Part shown: positions 10,546 through 21,558 of the stretch, in pieces
Layout of the letters: every line of letters starts with the position of its first letter
Numbering within the stretch: the stretch's first letter is position 1
Notes under the pieces: generated by a model
What the model was told of the DNA's origin: nothing
Database searches by the model: none
Seen by the model: the letters and a program-made list of their open reading frames with translations, nothing else
Origin: Elysia marginata
Lineage: Eukaryota; Mollusca; Gastropoda; Plakobranchidae
DNA: 30,446 nucleotides
Direction of reading: 5' to 3'
Assembly (NCBI GenBank): GCA_019649035.1
Contig: BMAT01008308.1
Location: forward strand, 989,114 to 1,019,559
Translations under genes and position numbers: made by a program

Positions 10546-13500
10546 GTACACACCACTTCACTTTTTGGTTGGAAATATTTTCTTGATCTAAAACAACAAA
10601 AAAAACCAAGGAGATTAAAAAATTTCATAGCGCAATTCAATTCTGTTTTCAAGGTTTTGAAGTGGGCTGAAGAAGTGATACATTATTTTATTCTATTATG
10701 TTACAGCATGTTCTAGTTCAGTCTATTGTGTAATTATTGGCAAGAACAACCCGAGTGAGTCTAGTAGCAGTGGCTTAGCAGTAACAAATTTAACAAACAC
10801 ATAGACTTTGATGCTGTCATTCCCAATGACCAAACTATGTTTATTGTGAGGCTGGGAACTCGATCAATAATTTATTTACAGTGGAATCCTTTAAAATAAA
10901 AAATTTTAAGGATTGCAAAATTTTTCAGTTAGACAAATATTGGTTAAGCCTGGATAATTTCTATGGGAAAAAAAAGCATTTTTGTGTGAACTTGTATTTT
11001 GGTTTAAATGTTTTTAGTTTAAAAAAGGTGTCATGGTATGTATATGGTCAGTTCTGGACTGGAAAATTGTACCAATACTCTTGAGATTGTAACAACCTTT
11101 TGGCACTGATATTTCAACCAGGTAGTTCTGTGAGATGGACCAATTTGGCTGCTACCTTTCAAAATGTGTGCAGTATTTTATTGAAATGAGAACAAAATAA
11201 GGGTAATTGTATAATTAACAATTGTGGGTGTGAGTCAGCTGTAATCTTAATTTGTCTGTTAGGATCACACAATGTTTTCATCATGTTGAGAGTAGATATG
11301 ACTTGTGCCATTCTAATGTGCTATCATGAATACTGACAATTTACACTTCAAGTTAAGGAGGCTTTTCTTGTCTGTGTGCACTCCTATCAATTAAGATTTA
11401 TCATTGTATGAAGTTTGTATGCTTGTGATGAAGTGGATATTTTGTTTTCCAATCCACGGCACCCTCGACTTTTACGCATCAGTTTATGAAAGGGTTGATA
11501 GAACAAAAAATAATTACTTGCTAATTGCATTTTCACTATGTTCCATTTCATTACGCTTCAGGTCTGCTCTTGATATGATCCACATTGCTTTGTGTTTAAT
11601 AATCATTGAATTTTGTATGAATCTTGAACATGTTTTTTTTTTTTCTTCTGAATTTGTTAGACATAATAGGAAAGGCCTATAAAAAAATTTTCACTACAAA
11701 TATATTTTACTTAGACTGCTAGTCTGATTTCACCAAAATCGGAAACTTTTTTTTTGTCTCATGACCAGTATGAACATTTTCTCTCAAATTTTGATAATTA
11801 CATGCACTTTTCAAGGTTTGGAAGCTCAGAAAAATGCATCCGTCAAAATATCAACACCTTCGTGAAAATTGCAATTTTTCACTCAATCACATTGGTCGCA
11901 ATACTTTACATCTGATACTCGGCTTTTTTGCAAAGATTATGCTTTTATTGGGCTGTGATATGTTAAGAATGATTCAATGTGAAATTTGCCCTAAAATGCT
12001 TTTTTTTGGATACGTGATATGGATATTAATATATGACTCATATGACATTCTTTCTCTCTCATATCATGTCACAACTTTTGCTTGCTTCGTTTTGTTTTAA
12101 AAATTACTTCAGATGAACAAAGAATATGAATATAGGGTATTATGTTGTCAAGATAGAAGTAGGCAAGAAGGCAATAAAATGTATGACTACTTTTTTTTTT
12201 TGTTAGTTTTTTTTATATGCTTACAGTTTGAAAACTTTATCACATACGCACATTATATTTGATTTTTTTGTTTTGTGTTTTCTTAAAATATTTCATTACG
12301 TCAAGCTGTGATTCTGGTTCTAAAATTCCTTTTGATTTTCTTTCAAATTATTCACATTGCTAATAGGAAAAGCTTATTTGTTCACCTCTGCAATATGTCT
12401 TGCATTCTGTCCAAATGAGTAGTAAGTCAAATGGCTTAGTTTGAGGTACAGACTTTGAAAGTTTAATGGGTGTTCAGAAGTCAAAAAAAAAAATTATTTT
12501 AGATATTGAAGCTAAAACCATTTCTAAACAGTTTTCATACCTAATTCATGTTCAAATTGCATGTTTCGTGTGTTTAATTATAGCTTGTATGGTTGAAAAG
12601 GTCTCAACACCTTTATAATCGTCTAAACTTTAAATGCTATTTTCTCCCTTTTCTGAAATTTTACAAGACCCAACCCTGCTTACTTAAACGGCTACAATTT
12701 CATTCAGAAGCATGATAAAACTTTTCTGTTTGTTGTATTTGAAAGTAGAGAAAATAAGCTTTTACGTCATATCAATACCTGACTACCTTTCAATTTTGAC
12801 TTGAGACTCATTTGGACTGGTTGCAGGAAATATCTCAGTCTGTACTCTTCCTTTGCCTACCAGCAAAGAAACTGGTGTAAAAGAACTGCTTAATGTTTGT
12901 GGTTTTCTTAACTTTCTGAACCATTTATGAAATGTGAGTTTTCCTACTTGTTTCTCATCTCACTGGTTGAAAGTCATTAATCAATGTCTCTCTTTACAAG
13001 ATATGTGTTATGAACAAATTCTTTGTTTATCTAGGTTTTTGTGATGTGATGTTGAGCAAGATGTTAGTGCTTGACCTTTGTAGTTGTTAGTAAATGTATG
13101 TTCCTTTTTACTTTTTGAGAATGATAGAACAAAATTTCCATTTTCCTTGTTACTGTAGTAACCTGTTTTGAACCATAGTTCTTTTTTTTTCTTTTTCTTG
13201 TAAAAGAAGATATATATTTATGGACATGATGGAGCGTATACTTAGTGAATAAAAGAACAAAGTATATTGAGAGTGTAATTGGTTTATTATAATTTATAGC
13301 TGTAAATTCATGTTATTTGAAATACAAATATAGCTTGTGAAATTCAGCATGAGAGAGAAGCTTTTTTTGTGGGGTTTTTTATGAGGGATTCATAGACTCT
13401 CATTGCAGAGATTTACAGCGAAAAATGCAAGAAAACTTAACTAGCCTGAAATTTACCAAGAGATACAGATAACAAAACCAATAAACAGTGATAATTGAAA

Positions 13501-14127
13501 CCTGGCAAAACAATGAAAACAAAGGTAATCACAATATTTTAAATTACATGTAATGTTTTGTTGTCAGTTCTAAAGGGTTGTTTTTTTTCAAAAGTCTATT
13601 TTCCAATTTTTAGACTTTCAGTGCCTCCTTACCTTATCAAACATATTCCAGATCTGTAATAACAAATCAACTCAGTTTGTTTATCATAATATTCTTCAAG
13701 GTCTCAGTGTACAAAAAAAAAATATGCCAACCACTCTCATGGGAACAAAGTACATAGAGCCAAACCATATGCTATACTTTCTAAATTATTGTAGGGGTCT
13801 ACATCATGTGAATACTTGGTTATGGAAAACCCTTTTCAATGAAAACTGTATTTTTCTTTCATTTACTAAAAATGTTTCTAACTGATTGGCTTTGAACTCG
13901 TATGATAGAATGAATCACAGTTCATTTTTATCAATATTGTGATAAGTGCTCCTTAGTGTATATAATATGATTGGTACTGAACATGAATGACAGAAGAATG
14001 AAAATAAAAATTCAGGTTTATTCCACATATACATATATCCTTTTTGTGCTTTTTAAATGTTAGCACTTTCTAAGTTTCCCAATTTAAATACTGTTCATGC
14101 AAACCCTAGTGAGTAAAAGAAATGTCT
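10546..14127. other. Long AT-rich intergenic stretch
   Basis: About 3.6 kb with no supportable gene. The frames at 10881-11084, 11404-11682 and 11834-12100 are T-rich, lack domains and look like chance. CAGTGGAATCC at 10879, just after TA, matches the start of the DNA-transposon-like element at 30243. It continues into a hairpin (10885-10914, two arms of 12-13 bases round an A-rich loop). AATAAA occurs at about 12174, 13246 and 13997 without context. One TACATGTA lies at 13545. Confidence 0.5.
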
Positions 14128-14248
14128 CCGCCCCTGTCATCTCTCCCTCTATACATGTAGTCCTCTCCTTTTCTTTATTCTCTCTTATTCTCTCCATTCT
14201 CTTACTCCTCTTTCTCTAACCTGCAGCCCCCCCCCCCCTCCCTCTTTC
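14128..14248. repeat. Polypyrimidine (C/T) tract
   Basis: Strongly C/T-rich plus strand with many TCTC blocks, ending in a run of 12-13 C near 14227-14240. It looks like simple sequence. No splice acceptor with a following exon was found. Confidence 0.7.
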
Positions 14249-14647
14249 ATATACAATAAAGTATATTTTTCAACAGTATTTCATTTCTGTGTTCAGATGC
14301 TACAAAAATGGAGTGATTTAAGAGGTGTGCAATCAAGAAGGTGTTAGTTGTACTGAGTGACCCACAACATGTTTTAAACAGACCGCAAATCCACTTTTGT
14401 ACTTAATGTCCATCATGAAAAAGACCAAAATTACATTATTTTTTCCAAACTCCAAGTGATGAAAATGGCTGTGTTTTTTCATGTATGTTTATATGTATAC
14501 TTATATTCATTGTATACAGTCATTGTCCTCCAGTGTATCCATGTAGCATGGGATCTGTTCAAGAAGATCTTGGTTACCAGGCCAATTATCCAAAACTGAA
14601 CATATTTTCAGCCCCTAAGTTTAACTTTTAGCTGGCCCTTAACTTGA
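14249..14647. other. AT-rich intergenic stretch
   Basis: No gene, RNA or repeat unit is recognised in this stretch. Confidence 0.5.
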
Positions 14648-14845
14648 AAATTGCTTATGTTCTAACTTGAAACAAAAATTGGAAGAGATAGATCAAAACG
14701 ACACCTGTGCACAAGTTTGTCTATACTATGAAGGCCTGCCCATTACTCAAAAATGTTTTTGAGATTGCTCATGTTCTAACTTATAACAAAAATTGAAAGA
14801 GATAGATCAAAATTACGCCCATGGACGAGTTTGTTTATACTTGGG
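14648..14845. repeat. Tandem duplication, period 114 bp (two copies)
   Basis: TTGCTTATGTTCTAACTTGA at 14651 recurs as TTGCTCATGTTCTAACTTAT at 14765. The similarity runs on through an AAAAATTG..AGAGATAGATCAAAA block and an AGTTTGT.TATACT block for about 80 bp per copy. By eye the two copies agree at roughly 80-85% of positions. Neither copy encodes anything recognisable. Confidence 0.8.
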
Positions 14846-15570
14846 CTGGACGGTCTGGTAGTGATAACATCTGATATCTGATACATTTCTCTCAGGGTAT
14901 GCATGGTACCAACAGTGTGTAGATGTGTGCAACTAAGCCAGTACACATTACACATACAGTTCTATCGGCGGCATAGAGATACATATTCTATATTCACTGT
15001 GTAATTTAACTTCTTGCTTCTGTTTGATTTTTGTTTGTTTGTTATTTTGTTGCTTTTTTTTCCACAAACTTAATGTGTACCTTACCATATTATACATGTA
15101 CTTGTAATTCATGTGGTTCAAAACTATGGGCTTAGGGTCCAATGTGGTCATATATAAAAATGATTATGACATAAATGTAATTCTATTGTTGAGATTAGTT
15201 AAGCTTCAAAAAATACAAATGCTTTTATTTGGCTAAGCTTTAATATAAGTAAAATAAGTATTGTCAAATGAACCTTTTTAAAGAATAAAATTGACAGTCC
15301 TTATTTCAATGGAGATTGAAGTTCTATTGATTCTTAACGTTTAATTAATCTAGGTATAAATCAGTGATGAAGGAAAGATAAGATAAATCTGTAGTGTCCA
15401 CGTGGGTAAATTGTCTTGGTTTTTCAGCATTAACATCTATACATACAACTGGTATAATGCATCAACCACACACGAAAAAGTTGAATGGGCATGAATAGAA
15501 ATATGCGATGTGCAATTATAACATACACACATGATTACAGCAATAGCTATTGGTTTTATTTTCACTCCTT

Positions 15571-15574
<4 letters not shown>
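14846..15574. other. AT-rich intergenic stretch
   Basis: No supportable gene. The minus-strand frame at 14948-15151 is Lys/Gln-rich from a T-rich tract and shows no domain. A TACATGTA lies at 15093. Confidence 0.5.

Positions 15575-15632
<58 letters not shown>
15575..15632. repeat. (TC)n microsatellite
   Basis: An uninterrupted TC dinucleotide run of about 29 units, followed by an interrupted TCACTGTCTCTCTCTTTC flank. Translation gives only a Leu/Ser run. Confidence 0.97.
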
Positions 15633-15639
<7 letters not shown>

Positions 15640-15699
15640 CTCTCTTTCTTCCTACTCAACCGTGAAATAACTGCAAATTATTTTTGTTCACAAAAATCC

Positions 15700-15815
15700 T
15701 AGAGTCTAATAGCAGAAGTGAAAATGGCTGTAAAATTCATGCCCTAGGTGCGATTCGAACCACTGACTTATTGTACATATAGTTCGGCACCCACAGCCTT
15801 GCCACTCAGAGAAAC
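15700..15815 (-). mobile_element. tRNA-derived SINE-like fragment
   Basis: On the minus strand, TGAGTGGCAAGGCTGTGG (15791-15808) resembles a pol III A box and GGTTCGAATCG (15751-15761) matches a B box. They lie 29 bp apart, in the order expected for a tRNA-derived promoter. The T-arm pairing is imperfect and no acceptor stem forms, so this is not a functional tRNA. The body probably runs to about 15700. Boundaries are approximate. Confidence 0.6.
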
Positions 15816-16566
15816 TTAGCTGATTGTGTACCATGTCAACGATTTTTAAAGACCATCTCATCAATATTGCGCTGATTATTTCAATGACCATCCCCTCCTC
15901 CCACATCAAGCCACCTGCATATGCCCATACTGGCAGTTCCAGTGGCGAATTGATTTGATTATCTTCTGTCCTTTCCAGCTTGATTTGATATAAGCCATGT
16001 TCCTTACTCTACACCCATCTCTTAGATTTTATTATAACATATATCTAGCGGTACTTAGTTTCTCTAATATCTAACTTATGTCACGACTGGTTTTATCTGC
16101 CTTTGCGACCTCTCCAGCTAGCATCTGCTTGCCAGCACTATTGTTTCTGTTAACCCTTGCGTATCTTCGGTAGAAAATCTACAAGATTGTCCTCAACGGA
16201 AAACATATTGCCTGCTATCTCTAGCAAACTACTTCACGTTCCATTTTCTACTTTCTTTCGTAAATTGTAATATGGATTGATTGATAAAAGTCCAATGCAT
16301 TCACGTATCTCAATCTCTTGCTTGTGTTTGAAAACGTGGTAGAGATTCGCCCCAGATCTCTCTGGTTGTGGACACCACTTCCAGGTTCAGCCTGGAGACG
16401 AACATTAATGTTGCTGTCGTTGCTCTTAATGTCGTGAGGTCGGGGAGGCGATGTCACTTCAGCTTTTTGTTGGCAAATTATAAGGCAAACTAGGAAAACG
16501 TCTATTGAGTTTGGGTCTGCTTAGACGTGACTAAAAAGTAAAAACCTTTTTATATCCTTATAATTG
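15816..16566. other. Intergenic stretch without recognised genes
   Basis: Base composition is a little less AT-rich than the flanks. The minus-strand frame at 16248-16457 (69 codons) is polar (Asn/Ser/Arg) with no recognisable domain. I see no splice structure that joins it to anything. Confidence 0.45.
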
Positions 16567-16929
16567 ATGACACAAAGTGTCTCTAGTTTCGTGATAACCC
16601 TCCTCATCTTCCGGCTCATATTCATGATTATTGCGCAGCTTTTGGTGCTGAACGTCTCACCAGCCTCCTATAATTTGCGAGACTTATTCTACGACGGGGT
16701 ACGAACAGTCCAAACTGCCAAATTGTATGAACAATCACACACTGTGAACAACTTGCTCAATACGTTGGAAGCATTAAGTTCTTTAACGACTACCGAAATC
16801 GGATTGCTTACTCAATATTTTAGCTTAACCCTTTCTTTTTTCATGTCTAGATCGTCCTCGCTGTACACCATGGTTGTTAAAGTAACCATCGCCAACATCT
16901 TTGCTCTGTACCCTTTATCCAAGTGTTAG
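16567..16929 (+). CDS. Unassigned open reading frame with hydrophobic N-terminus
   Basis: The ATG at 16567 opens 120 codons ending in TAG. Residues about 8-30 (FVITLLIFRLIFMIIAQLLV) form a continuous hydrophobic segment that could be a signal anchor or membrane helix. A polar stretch with NLLNTLEALSS and a second, weaker hydrophobic patch near residues 84-115 follow. I recognise no family. It is longer than most chance frames here and its codons are less AT-biased than the surrounding DNA. It has no clear Kozak context or splice sites and borders a LINE relic. It could be a small gene, an exon, transposon debris or chance. Confidence 0.2.
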   Translation: MTQSVSSFVITLLIFRLIFMIIAQLLVLNVSPASYNLRDLFYDGVRTVQTAKLYEQSHTVNNLLNTLEALSSLTTTEIGLLTQYFSLTLSFFMSRSSSLYTMVVKVTIANIFALYPLSKC

Positions 16930-16956
16930 GGTATTCTGGTAACATTTGGAAGAGTG

Positions 16957-17055
16957 ATGTTTTTTGTTTTATTTTATTTTGTTTTTGTTTTTTGTTGTTG
17001 TTTTTTTTGTTTTGTTCTTTGTTTCTGTGCTTTTATATGTTTGTTTATTTTAACA
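16957..17055 (-). repeat. T-rich tract, A-rich tail of the minus-strand LINE
   Basis: The plus strand reads TTTTGTTTTATTTTATTTTG and continues in T-rich TTTTTTG-type repeats, so the minus strand is A-rich. It lies directly downstream of the LINE relic at 17055-17530 in that element's orientation, where a retrotransposon 3' tail is expected. Confidence 0.55.
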
Positions 17056-17530
17056 AATATCCATTTGTTTAAACTTTATGGCGTGCAGTGAGGAGAAGAG
17101 TTGGCTCTCATTGGATGCCAGTTTCAGGAACATCTTAGCTTGTGCTATTTTTTGCCCGAAATTCATTCTTGGCACGCCCAGTAGATCATATTAGATGCGT
17201 CTGATAATGTGTGCCTCTTTCGCATCCAAGCACAGCTTACATGTGCTACGTCACGAGATTTCCGTCAAAGACCTTCAAAGCCATTCACGATTAATCCGAA
17301 CTGTCCGGTCGGTGTGATTATGTGGGTGGGCCTTAACAGAAAGTTTGTAAAAGGCCATTATTCAACTCAACGGTTCAAGCCAACATGATGTACAACCGCA
17401 GCATAAGCCTTAGAGTTGAAACCCTAATTCATTTTGTTCGCCGATGCCGGCATGCTTTTTGTAGGACATCGTTCTGTCAAAAGTAATGCCGACATACTTC
17501 AGCTCACCTTGGTGTTCGGTTACCTCTTAT
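17055..17530 (-). pseudogene. LINE relic: thumb region of a Jockey/CR1-type reverse transcriptase
   Basis: On the minus strand, 17445-17505 reads ELKYVGITFDRTMSYKKHA. This matches the conserved YLGVT-LDR-L-KKH block that follows the catalytic core of Jockey-like and related non-LTR reverse transcriptases. Further on (about 17105-17190) one frame reads LLGVPRMNFGQKIAQAKMFL with LASNESQLF after it, which looks coding but which I cannot assign confidently. Stops and frame changes lie between the two blocks. The core RT with its YADD site is absent, so only a 5'-truncated 3' part was inserted or survives. An A-rich tail follows on the minus strand. A T25-G10 homopolymer junction sits at the other end (17541-17575). 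Confidence 0.7.
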
Positions 17531-17540
17531 TAAAAAGTGA

Positions 17541-17575
17541 TTTTTTTTTTTTTTTTTTTTTTTTTGGGGGGGGGG
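17541..17575. repeat. Homopolymer junction T25 followed by G10
   Basis: 25 T run straight into 10 G. Similar T-to-G (or reverse-complement C-to-A) junctions occur at 24085-24138 and 30145-30173. Exact lengths may be unreliable in the assembly. Confidence 0.9.
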
Positions 17576-17865
17576 ATCTAAATGTATTGTAGATCAATGC
17601 AGTCCTCACTGAATTTGGAGAAGAATCTGGCTGTCAAAAGATGCTGCTTTTGTAAAATGAAGTACAAAAAAGGTAAAGAGTGTTTTATAGGATCTCATTC
17701 ACTTTACATGGTTTCCCTAACAGGCTATTACCAATCAAATTACTTTCTGAACTCACATAGGAGCAGCAGTTAAAGCGCAACATTCTAGCGAATGACACGA
17801 TCTGCCATTGCCCATAGCAGGTTACTCATGGCGAAGAAATGTAAATAAACAGCATTTCACAATGA
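17576..17865. other. Unassigned intergenic stretch
   Basis: A 63-codon plus-strand frame (17582-17773) contains CCFCKMKYKKGKECF, a short Cys-rich run. The spacing matches no zinc-finger family I know and there is no gene context, so I do not call it. Confidence 0.4.
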
Positions 17866-17925
17866 CCAAGCGCCAACCTGCCGAAGGTAGGGCTGGAACC
17901 TTAGACCACCCAGTTCAAAATAATA
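17866..17925 (-). mobile_element. Possible tRNA-Leu/Ser-like SINE scrap
   Basis: The reverse complement of 17890-17918 reads GAACTGGGTGGTCTAAGGTT then CCAGCCCTA. It resembles the D-arm and A box of tRNA-Leu or tRNA-Ser (GCCGAGTGGTCTAAGG type). The B box candidate about 25 bp later (AGGTTGGCGCTTG) is poor. Weak call based on one half of the promoter. Confidence 0.3.
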
Positions 17926-18309
17926 AAACGAGAATTGCGATTTTTAGAGCTCTTGTCTTGTTTAGTTGTTTTCTTTTTTTAGGAAAAAAAACGTGAGATA
18001 GTGCAGGGCTAACGAAGAGAGAATGTAGGCTCCAAACATCTGTGGAGACTAAAGCATAAATTAATTGGAGAAAAAACAACGTAGAAGAAAGGGAAAGGCT
18101 TATAAATGTAAATGAAAGTATGGCGTGAATAATTCTATAATTTTTCTATAATTGAAATGATTTATGGAATAAAACAAAGTTGAAACCGCTAGGTTTCGAT
18201 TTAGAGTATATAATGAAACATTACGCTTAAACATTTATTGAGTTTTTTTTTGGAAAAAAAACACATGTAGCTGTACATAGAATTTAGCTGGAAAAGATGT
18301 CATAGCAAT
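17926..18309. other. Unassigned AT-rich stretch
   Basis: No gene, RNA or repeat is recognised. Confidence 0.5.
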
Positions 18310-18720
18310 CAAAACACGAGAAGACAAAGAAACCAGACAAAGCGAAAGGATTTGACAGTCTTGCGTTCAGAAAAAAATGGAAGCAGACGTCTCAAACCCA
18401 AGGGCCAGCAAAGAAAAACTGTGTCAGTGTGTCACGCTGGGCACTCGCTCACAAAGAACTGTTCGAGCAGTCGACAGTCGGCAGCAGTTCAGAACTAAAA
18501 AGATTTTGCGCACATCACAGGGAAACAAAGCGGTCCAAGAGTATCGATCGCTCCATTGCGATGTGGAAACCAAGAGAATCTAGGCCGAGATGGGTGCCGG
18601 CTGTCCCCTCTGTGACCCAAATAGGTAGGTTACATTGGTTGCGCGTAATTACCCAAACTCTGAAGGTCACACAGCAAATCGTGAAGCAGTACGTGAGAAC
18701 TACTTAGGAGGGACAGTGAG
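18310..18720. other. CpG-rich segment, function unknown
   Basis: CpG dinucleotides are noticeably denser than in the AT-rich flanks (for example GACGTC, TTCGAGCAGTCGACAGTCGG, ATCGATCGC, GAGATGGGTGCCGG). Two overlapping plus-strand frames (18377-18583, which has an ATG, and a GTG-opened frame at 18429-18707) have no recognisable domains. A donor-like AG/GTAGGT lies at 18623-18630. It could be a promoter or first-exon region, or the relic of a younger insertion that has not yet lost its CpGs. I cannot decide. Confidence 0.3.
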
Positions 18721-21252
18721 TTGAGCAATGTTTAATTCTAAATTTATATGAATCAGTCATGGAAGTCAAAATTAGAAAATTTACTTCAACACGACAGCCA
18801 TACATGGTCCTCACTTCCAGCAGCGCAGAGTAGCTTAAATTTTTATCGAAGAGTAGTCGTCACGTTGAACTGCTCAGCTTTGATTATGTGTGAGTTGGGG
18901 AGGGGGGTGTTGTTGTTTGTTTTGTTTGGTTTTTGGGTTTGTTTTTTTTTTTGGCGCTTTGAGACTATAAGAATTTGCTGAAAGTTGCTTAACGCTAACA
19001 TTATCATTGATTACCGTTTTAGTGAATTAAACTGTATAACTCCTTTGTTTGATTTCATCCTCTCCCTCTTCTAAACCTCTTCCTCTTCACCTTTCAGGTC
19101 ATCACAGCCTTAAGTCCCTCCTTTGCCCTTTTTATCCCCTTTCCTCTTCTCTCTTTTCCTTGATTTGAAGAAAAGCATACGTACAACTCCTGAAAGGTTT
19201 TTTTTTTGTTGATTTGGTTTCCTTCTGCAATCTTGTTTGTTGTTATTGTTCCTTTTCATTGCAGTTACTTTTTTTCCAGTGATACATTTTATACTTCGAA
19301 AATGGGTAAATTGGGATCCTTTTTTTCATTTTTTGGTCTTATTTAAACAATCCTTACAATGTGGAAATTAAGATGCAACGTTGACTGATTGCTCGTAATT
19401 ACAATCATATTTTGGTTGAGTGGGGCGATATTTAAAGAACTCATGATCAATGATGAGCTAGAGTCTACACCCTAGTGGTTCAGTTGTTGTTTTTTTAGTT
19501 ATGTTGTATTTTGTTTTGTTTCAAACTCTTGGGTGCTTTTCACTTTCATCCCTTTCTATTCTATGACATATATGTATGTTAGTATATTTAAGAGCGATAA
19601 AACGTTTGATTGTCGACTTCGATCTTGTTTGTTCCAACTGCATTTTAGGTAGCCTACATAGAAATTAAACATAAACTAAAGAAGACTGGGTTTTTTTTAA
19701 ATTATCTACAGTGTCGCGGACTGCCAGAAGCTGGACAAGTATAATATGTAATCCGGGAAGGGTGTAGGGTCCGTTGACTTGAAACTTACACCAATTAAAG
19801 GCTTATTTAATAAGCTATTGCTTTCCATTATTTTTTTTTTTAAGAAAAATATTTGACCTAGAATCTTTCGCACAAACCAGCTTGTCTTAACTTCTGCGCG
19901 CAAAATAATATTTGTTTTCGGTAAGGCCTGATCATTATGCATATTTATTCGTATCTTCACTGCACAAGCAGTAGGCCTTTGTGTGTATCTCTGTGTCCGT
20001 GAAACCACTGTCCATCTTATCGTAGAGAAAGAATTAAAATCCGGAAGGTGAAAATGGCAAATTTAGTTTATTGAATTGGTTATGCCATAGTAGCGGTTAT
20101 TCAAAAACTATGAAATTGAGATGTGCCGTTTTCTTAGTGCAGTGAGGACATCTTCGCTGACATGGTTACAACGCGTCGGTAGTTAGGGACATTATATTCT
20201 TTTTTATCGTGGAGTGTTTCACTTAATTTTTGAAACATTTGTCATCGGTTAGTTTTGATTTACTGTGGGGTTTTTCCCTGTACCTTTCTTATCTATTGCT
20301 TAAGTTACCCGATAGGTTAGTTGGGAGTTATTTTTACAATGGGCACACATAACTGGTATGGTTCATTTTCGATTTTTTTTCCGATACACATTGCGAATGA
20401 TGTCTGGAATTCAAAGGCCGATTTTAGTCTTTATAATTATGCTTAGCTTCCGCGCTAGAGAGACCCGAGGGAGGCATTTTTCTCATTCCTGATCCACAGT
20501 CACGAGAGATGGATCGACCTCTTTGTCACCGCGGGGCCAAAAATGTGTGAGCAGTCACTTTAATGGTGACTTGTTAGGGATCTATTTAGGTACATGTGCA
20601 TGTAGTAAGATAGCAGGTAGAGGCCAATTTAATAGAGTAATTAGCCAGAAAAGTATTTCTAGTTTCAAGGTAATATTGTTTGCCGTGTGCTACAAGAACA
20701 ATGTTCCTGGTTTCTACAACCACGCCGGCTTTATCGCCTGCATTGTGTCGGAGCACACGTTCAAATAGATTCTTTAAAATAAGACGTAGCGTTGTAATTT
20801 TATCAAGATTTTGTAGAATTTAGCAAGCTATTGCAGTTATTTAGAACTAGAAGACTCTAAAGCAGAGTTAGAGAGTCTGGTTGGTTCATGCTATTCGGAC
20901 CAGGTTAGAGGTCAACATTTTAACAATAGTTTTGCTTTATGACCACAGTCTACATGGAGTTGAATGTTGTCGTTTGGGCCTTTCTTACAAGGTAAAGGAT
21001 TATGTTGGCAGCCTACAACAGTTTGTTGATAAGGTTCAACAATATTTGGGTAGGGGAAAGGTTGAGTTGGCAGGCACGTAATAAAAACAAAAAATATCAA
21101 ACTTCCATTATGCATTAATTTTCTTAGTTTGCATACATGTAAGCCTATTGCATTTTGTGATAGATAGACTTAATAACATATTTGACTATGAAGGAACAAA
21201 ATAAAAAAGGCGCTGTGGTTCAGCATATTTAGATAGAGAAAACAAGCAGCAG
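18721..21252. other. Intergenic stretch with T-rich simple sequence
   Basis: T/G-rich low-complexity DNA at 18892-18955 and pyrimidine-rich DNA at 19060-19165. The minus-strand frame at 19706-20008 (100 codons) and the plus-strand frames at 20523-20768 and 20881-21081 lack domains, repeats or splice context that I can recognise. Nothing is called as a gene. A TACATGTA occurs at 21134. Confidence 0.45.
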
Positions 21253-21423
21253 GGCGGTTTTAACAAGTTTGACTTGAGAATTGGGGGAACAGTATAGTGT
21301 GGCGGTTTTAACAACTTTGACTTGAGAATTGGGGGAAGGGTAGTGTTACTTTGTTAATAGTGTGGCGGTTTTAACAACTTTGACTTGAGAATTGGGGGAA
21401 GGGTAGTGTTACTTTGTTAAAAG
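21253..21423. repeat. Tandem repeat, period 63 bp (three copies, the first shortened)
   Basis: GGCGGTTTTAACAACTTTGA (or AAGTTTGA in copy 1) starts at 21253, 21301 and 21364, followed each time by CTTGAGAATTGGGGGAA. Copies 2 and 3 are almost identical over about 58 bp, including a GGGTAGTGTTACTTTGTTAA segment. Copy 1 is 48 bp and lacks about 15 bp of that segment. The near-identity points to a recent duplication. Confidence 0.95.
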
Positions 21424-21490
21424 AGGGTCCTTATGGCTGAAGAGTTCGCAATCTTTTCTTTTAAATTTTATAAGTAACATTGACATCCTT

Positions 21491-21558
21491 GAGTATAAAA
21501 ATTATATGATAATATAAAGGCATAGAGTATAAAAAATTATTCGATGATATAAAGACAT
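21491..21558. repeat. Short tandem duplication, period 34 bp
   Basis: GAGTATAAAAATTATATGAT at 21491 recurs as GAGTATAAAAAATTATTCGA at 21525, each followed by a GATATAAAG(A/G)CAT-type end. Two copies. Confidence 0.8.

Noticed and set aside
11404..12100. Two hydrophobic frames (92 and 88 codons)
   Set aside because: T-rich DNA naturally gives Phe/Leu/Ile-rich translations. No domain, start context or splice sites were found.
15485..15670. Frame with a Leu-Ser run
   Set aside because: It is a translation of the TC microsatellite.
18429..18707. 92-codon frame in the CpG-rich patch as a coding gene
   Set aside because: It opens at GTG, not ATG, and shows no recognisable domain. I report only the composition.
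19060..19165. Polypyrimidine tract ending in CAG as a splice acceptor
   Set aside because: No coding sequence follows the CAG in any frame. It is better explained as simple pyrimidine-rich sequence.
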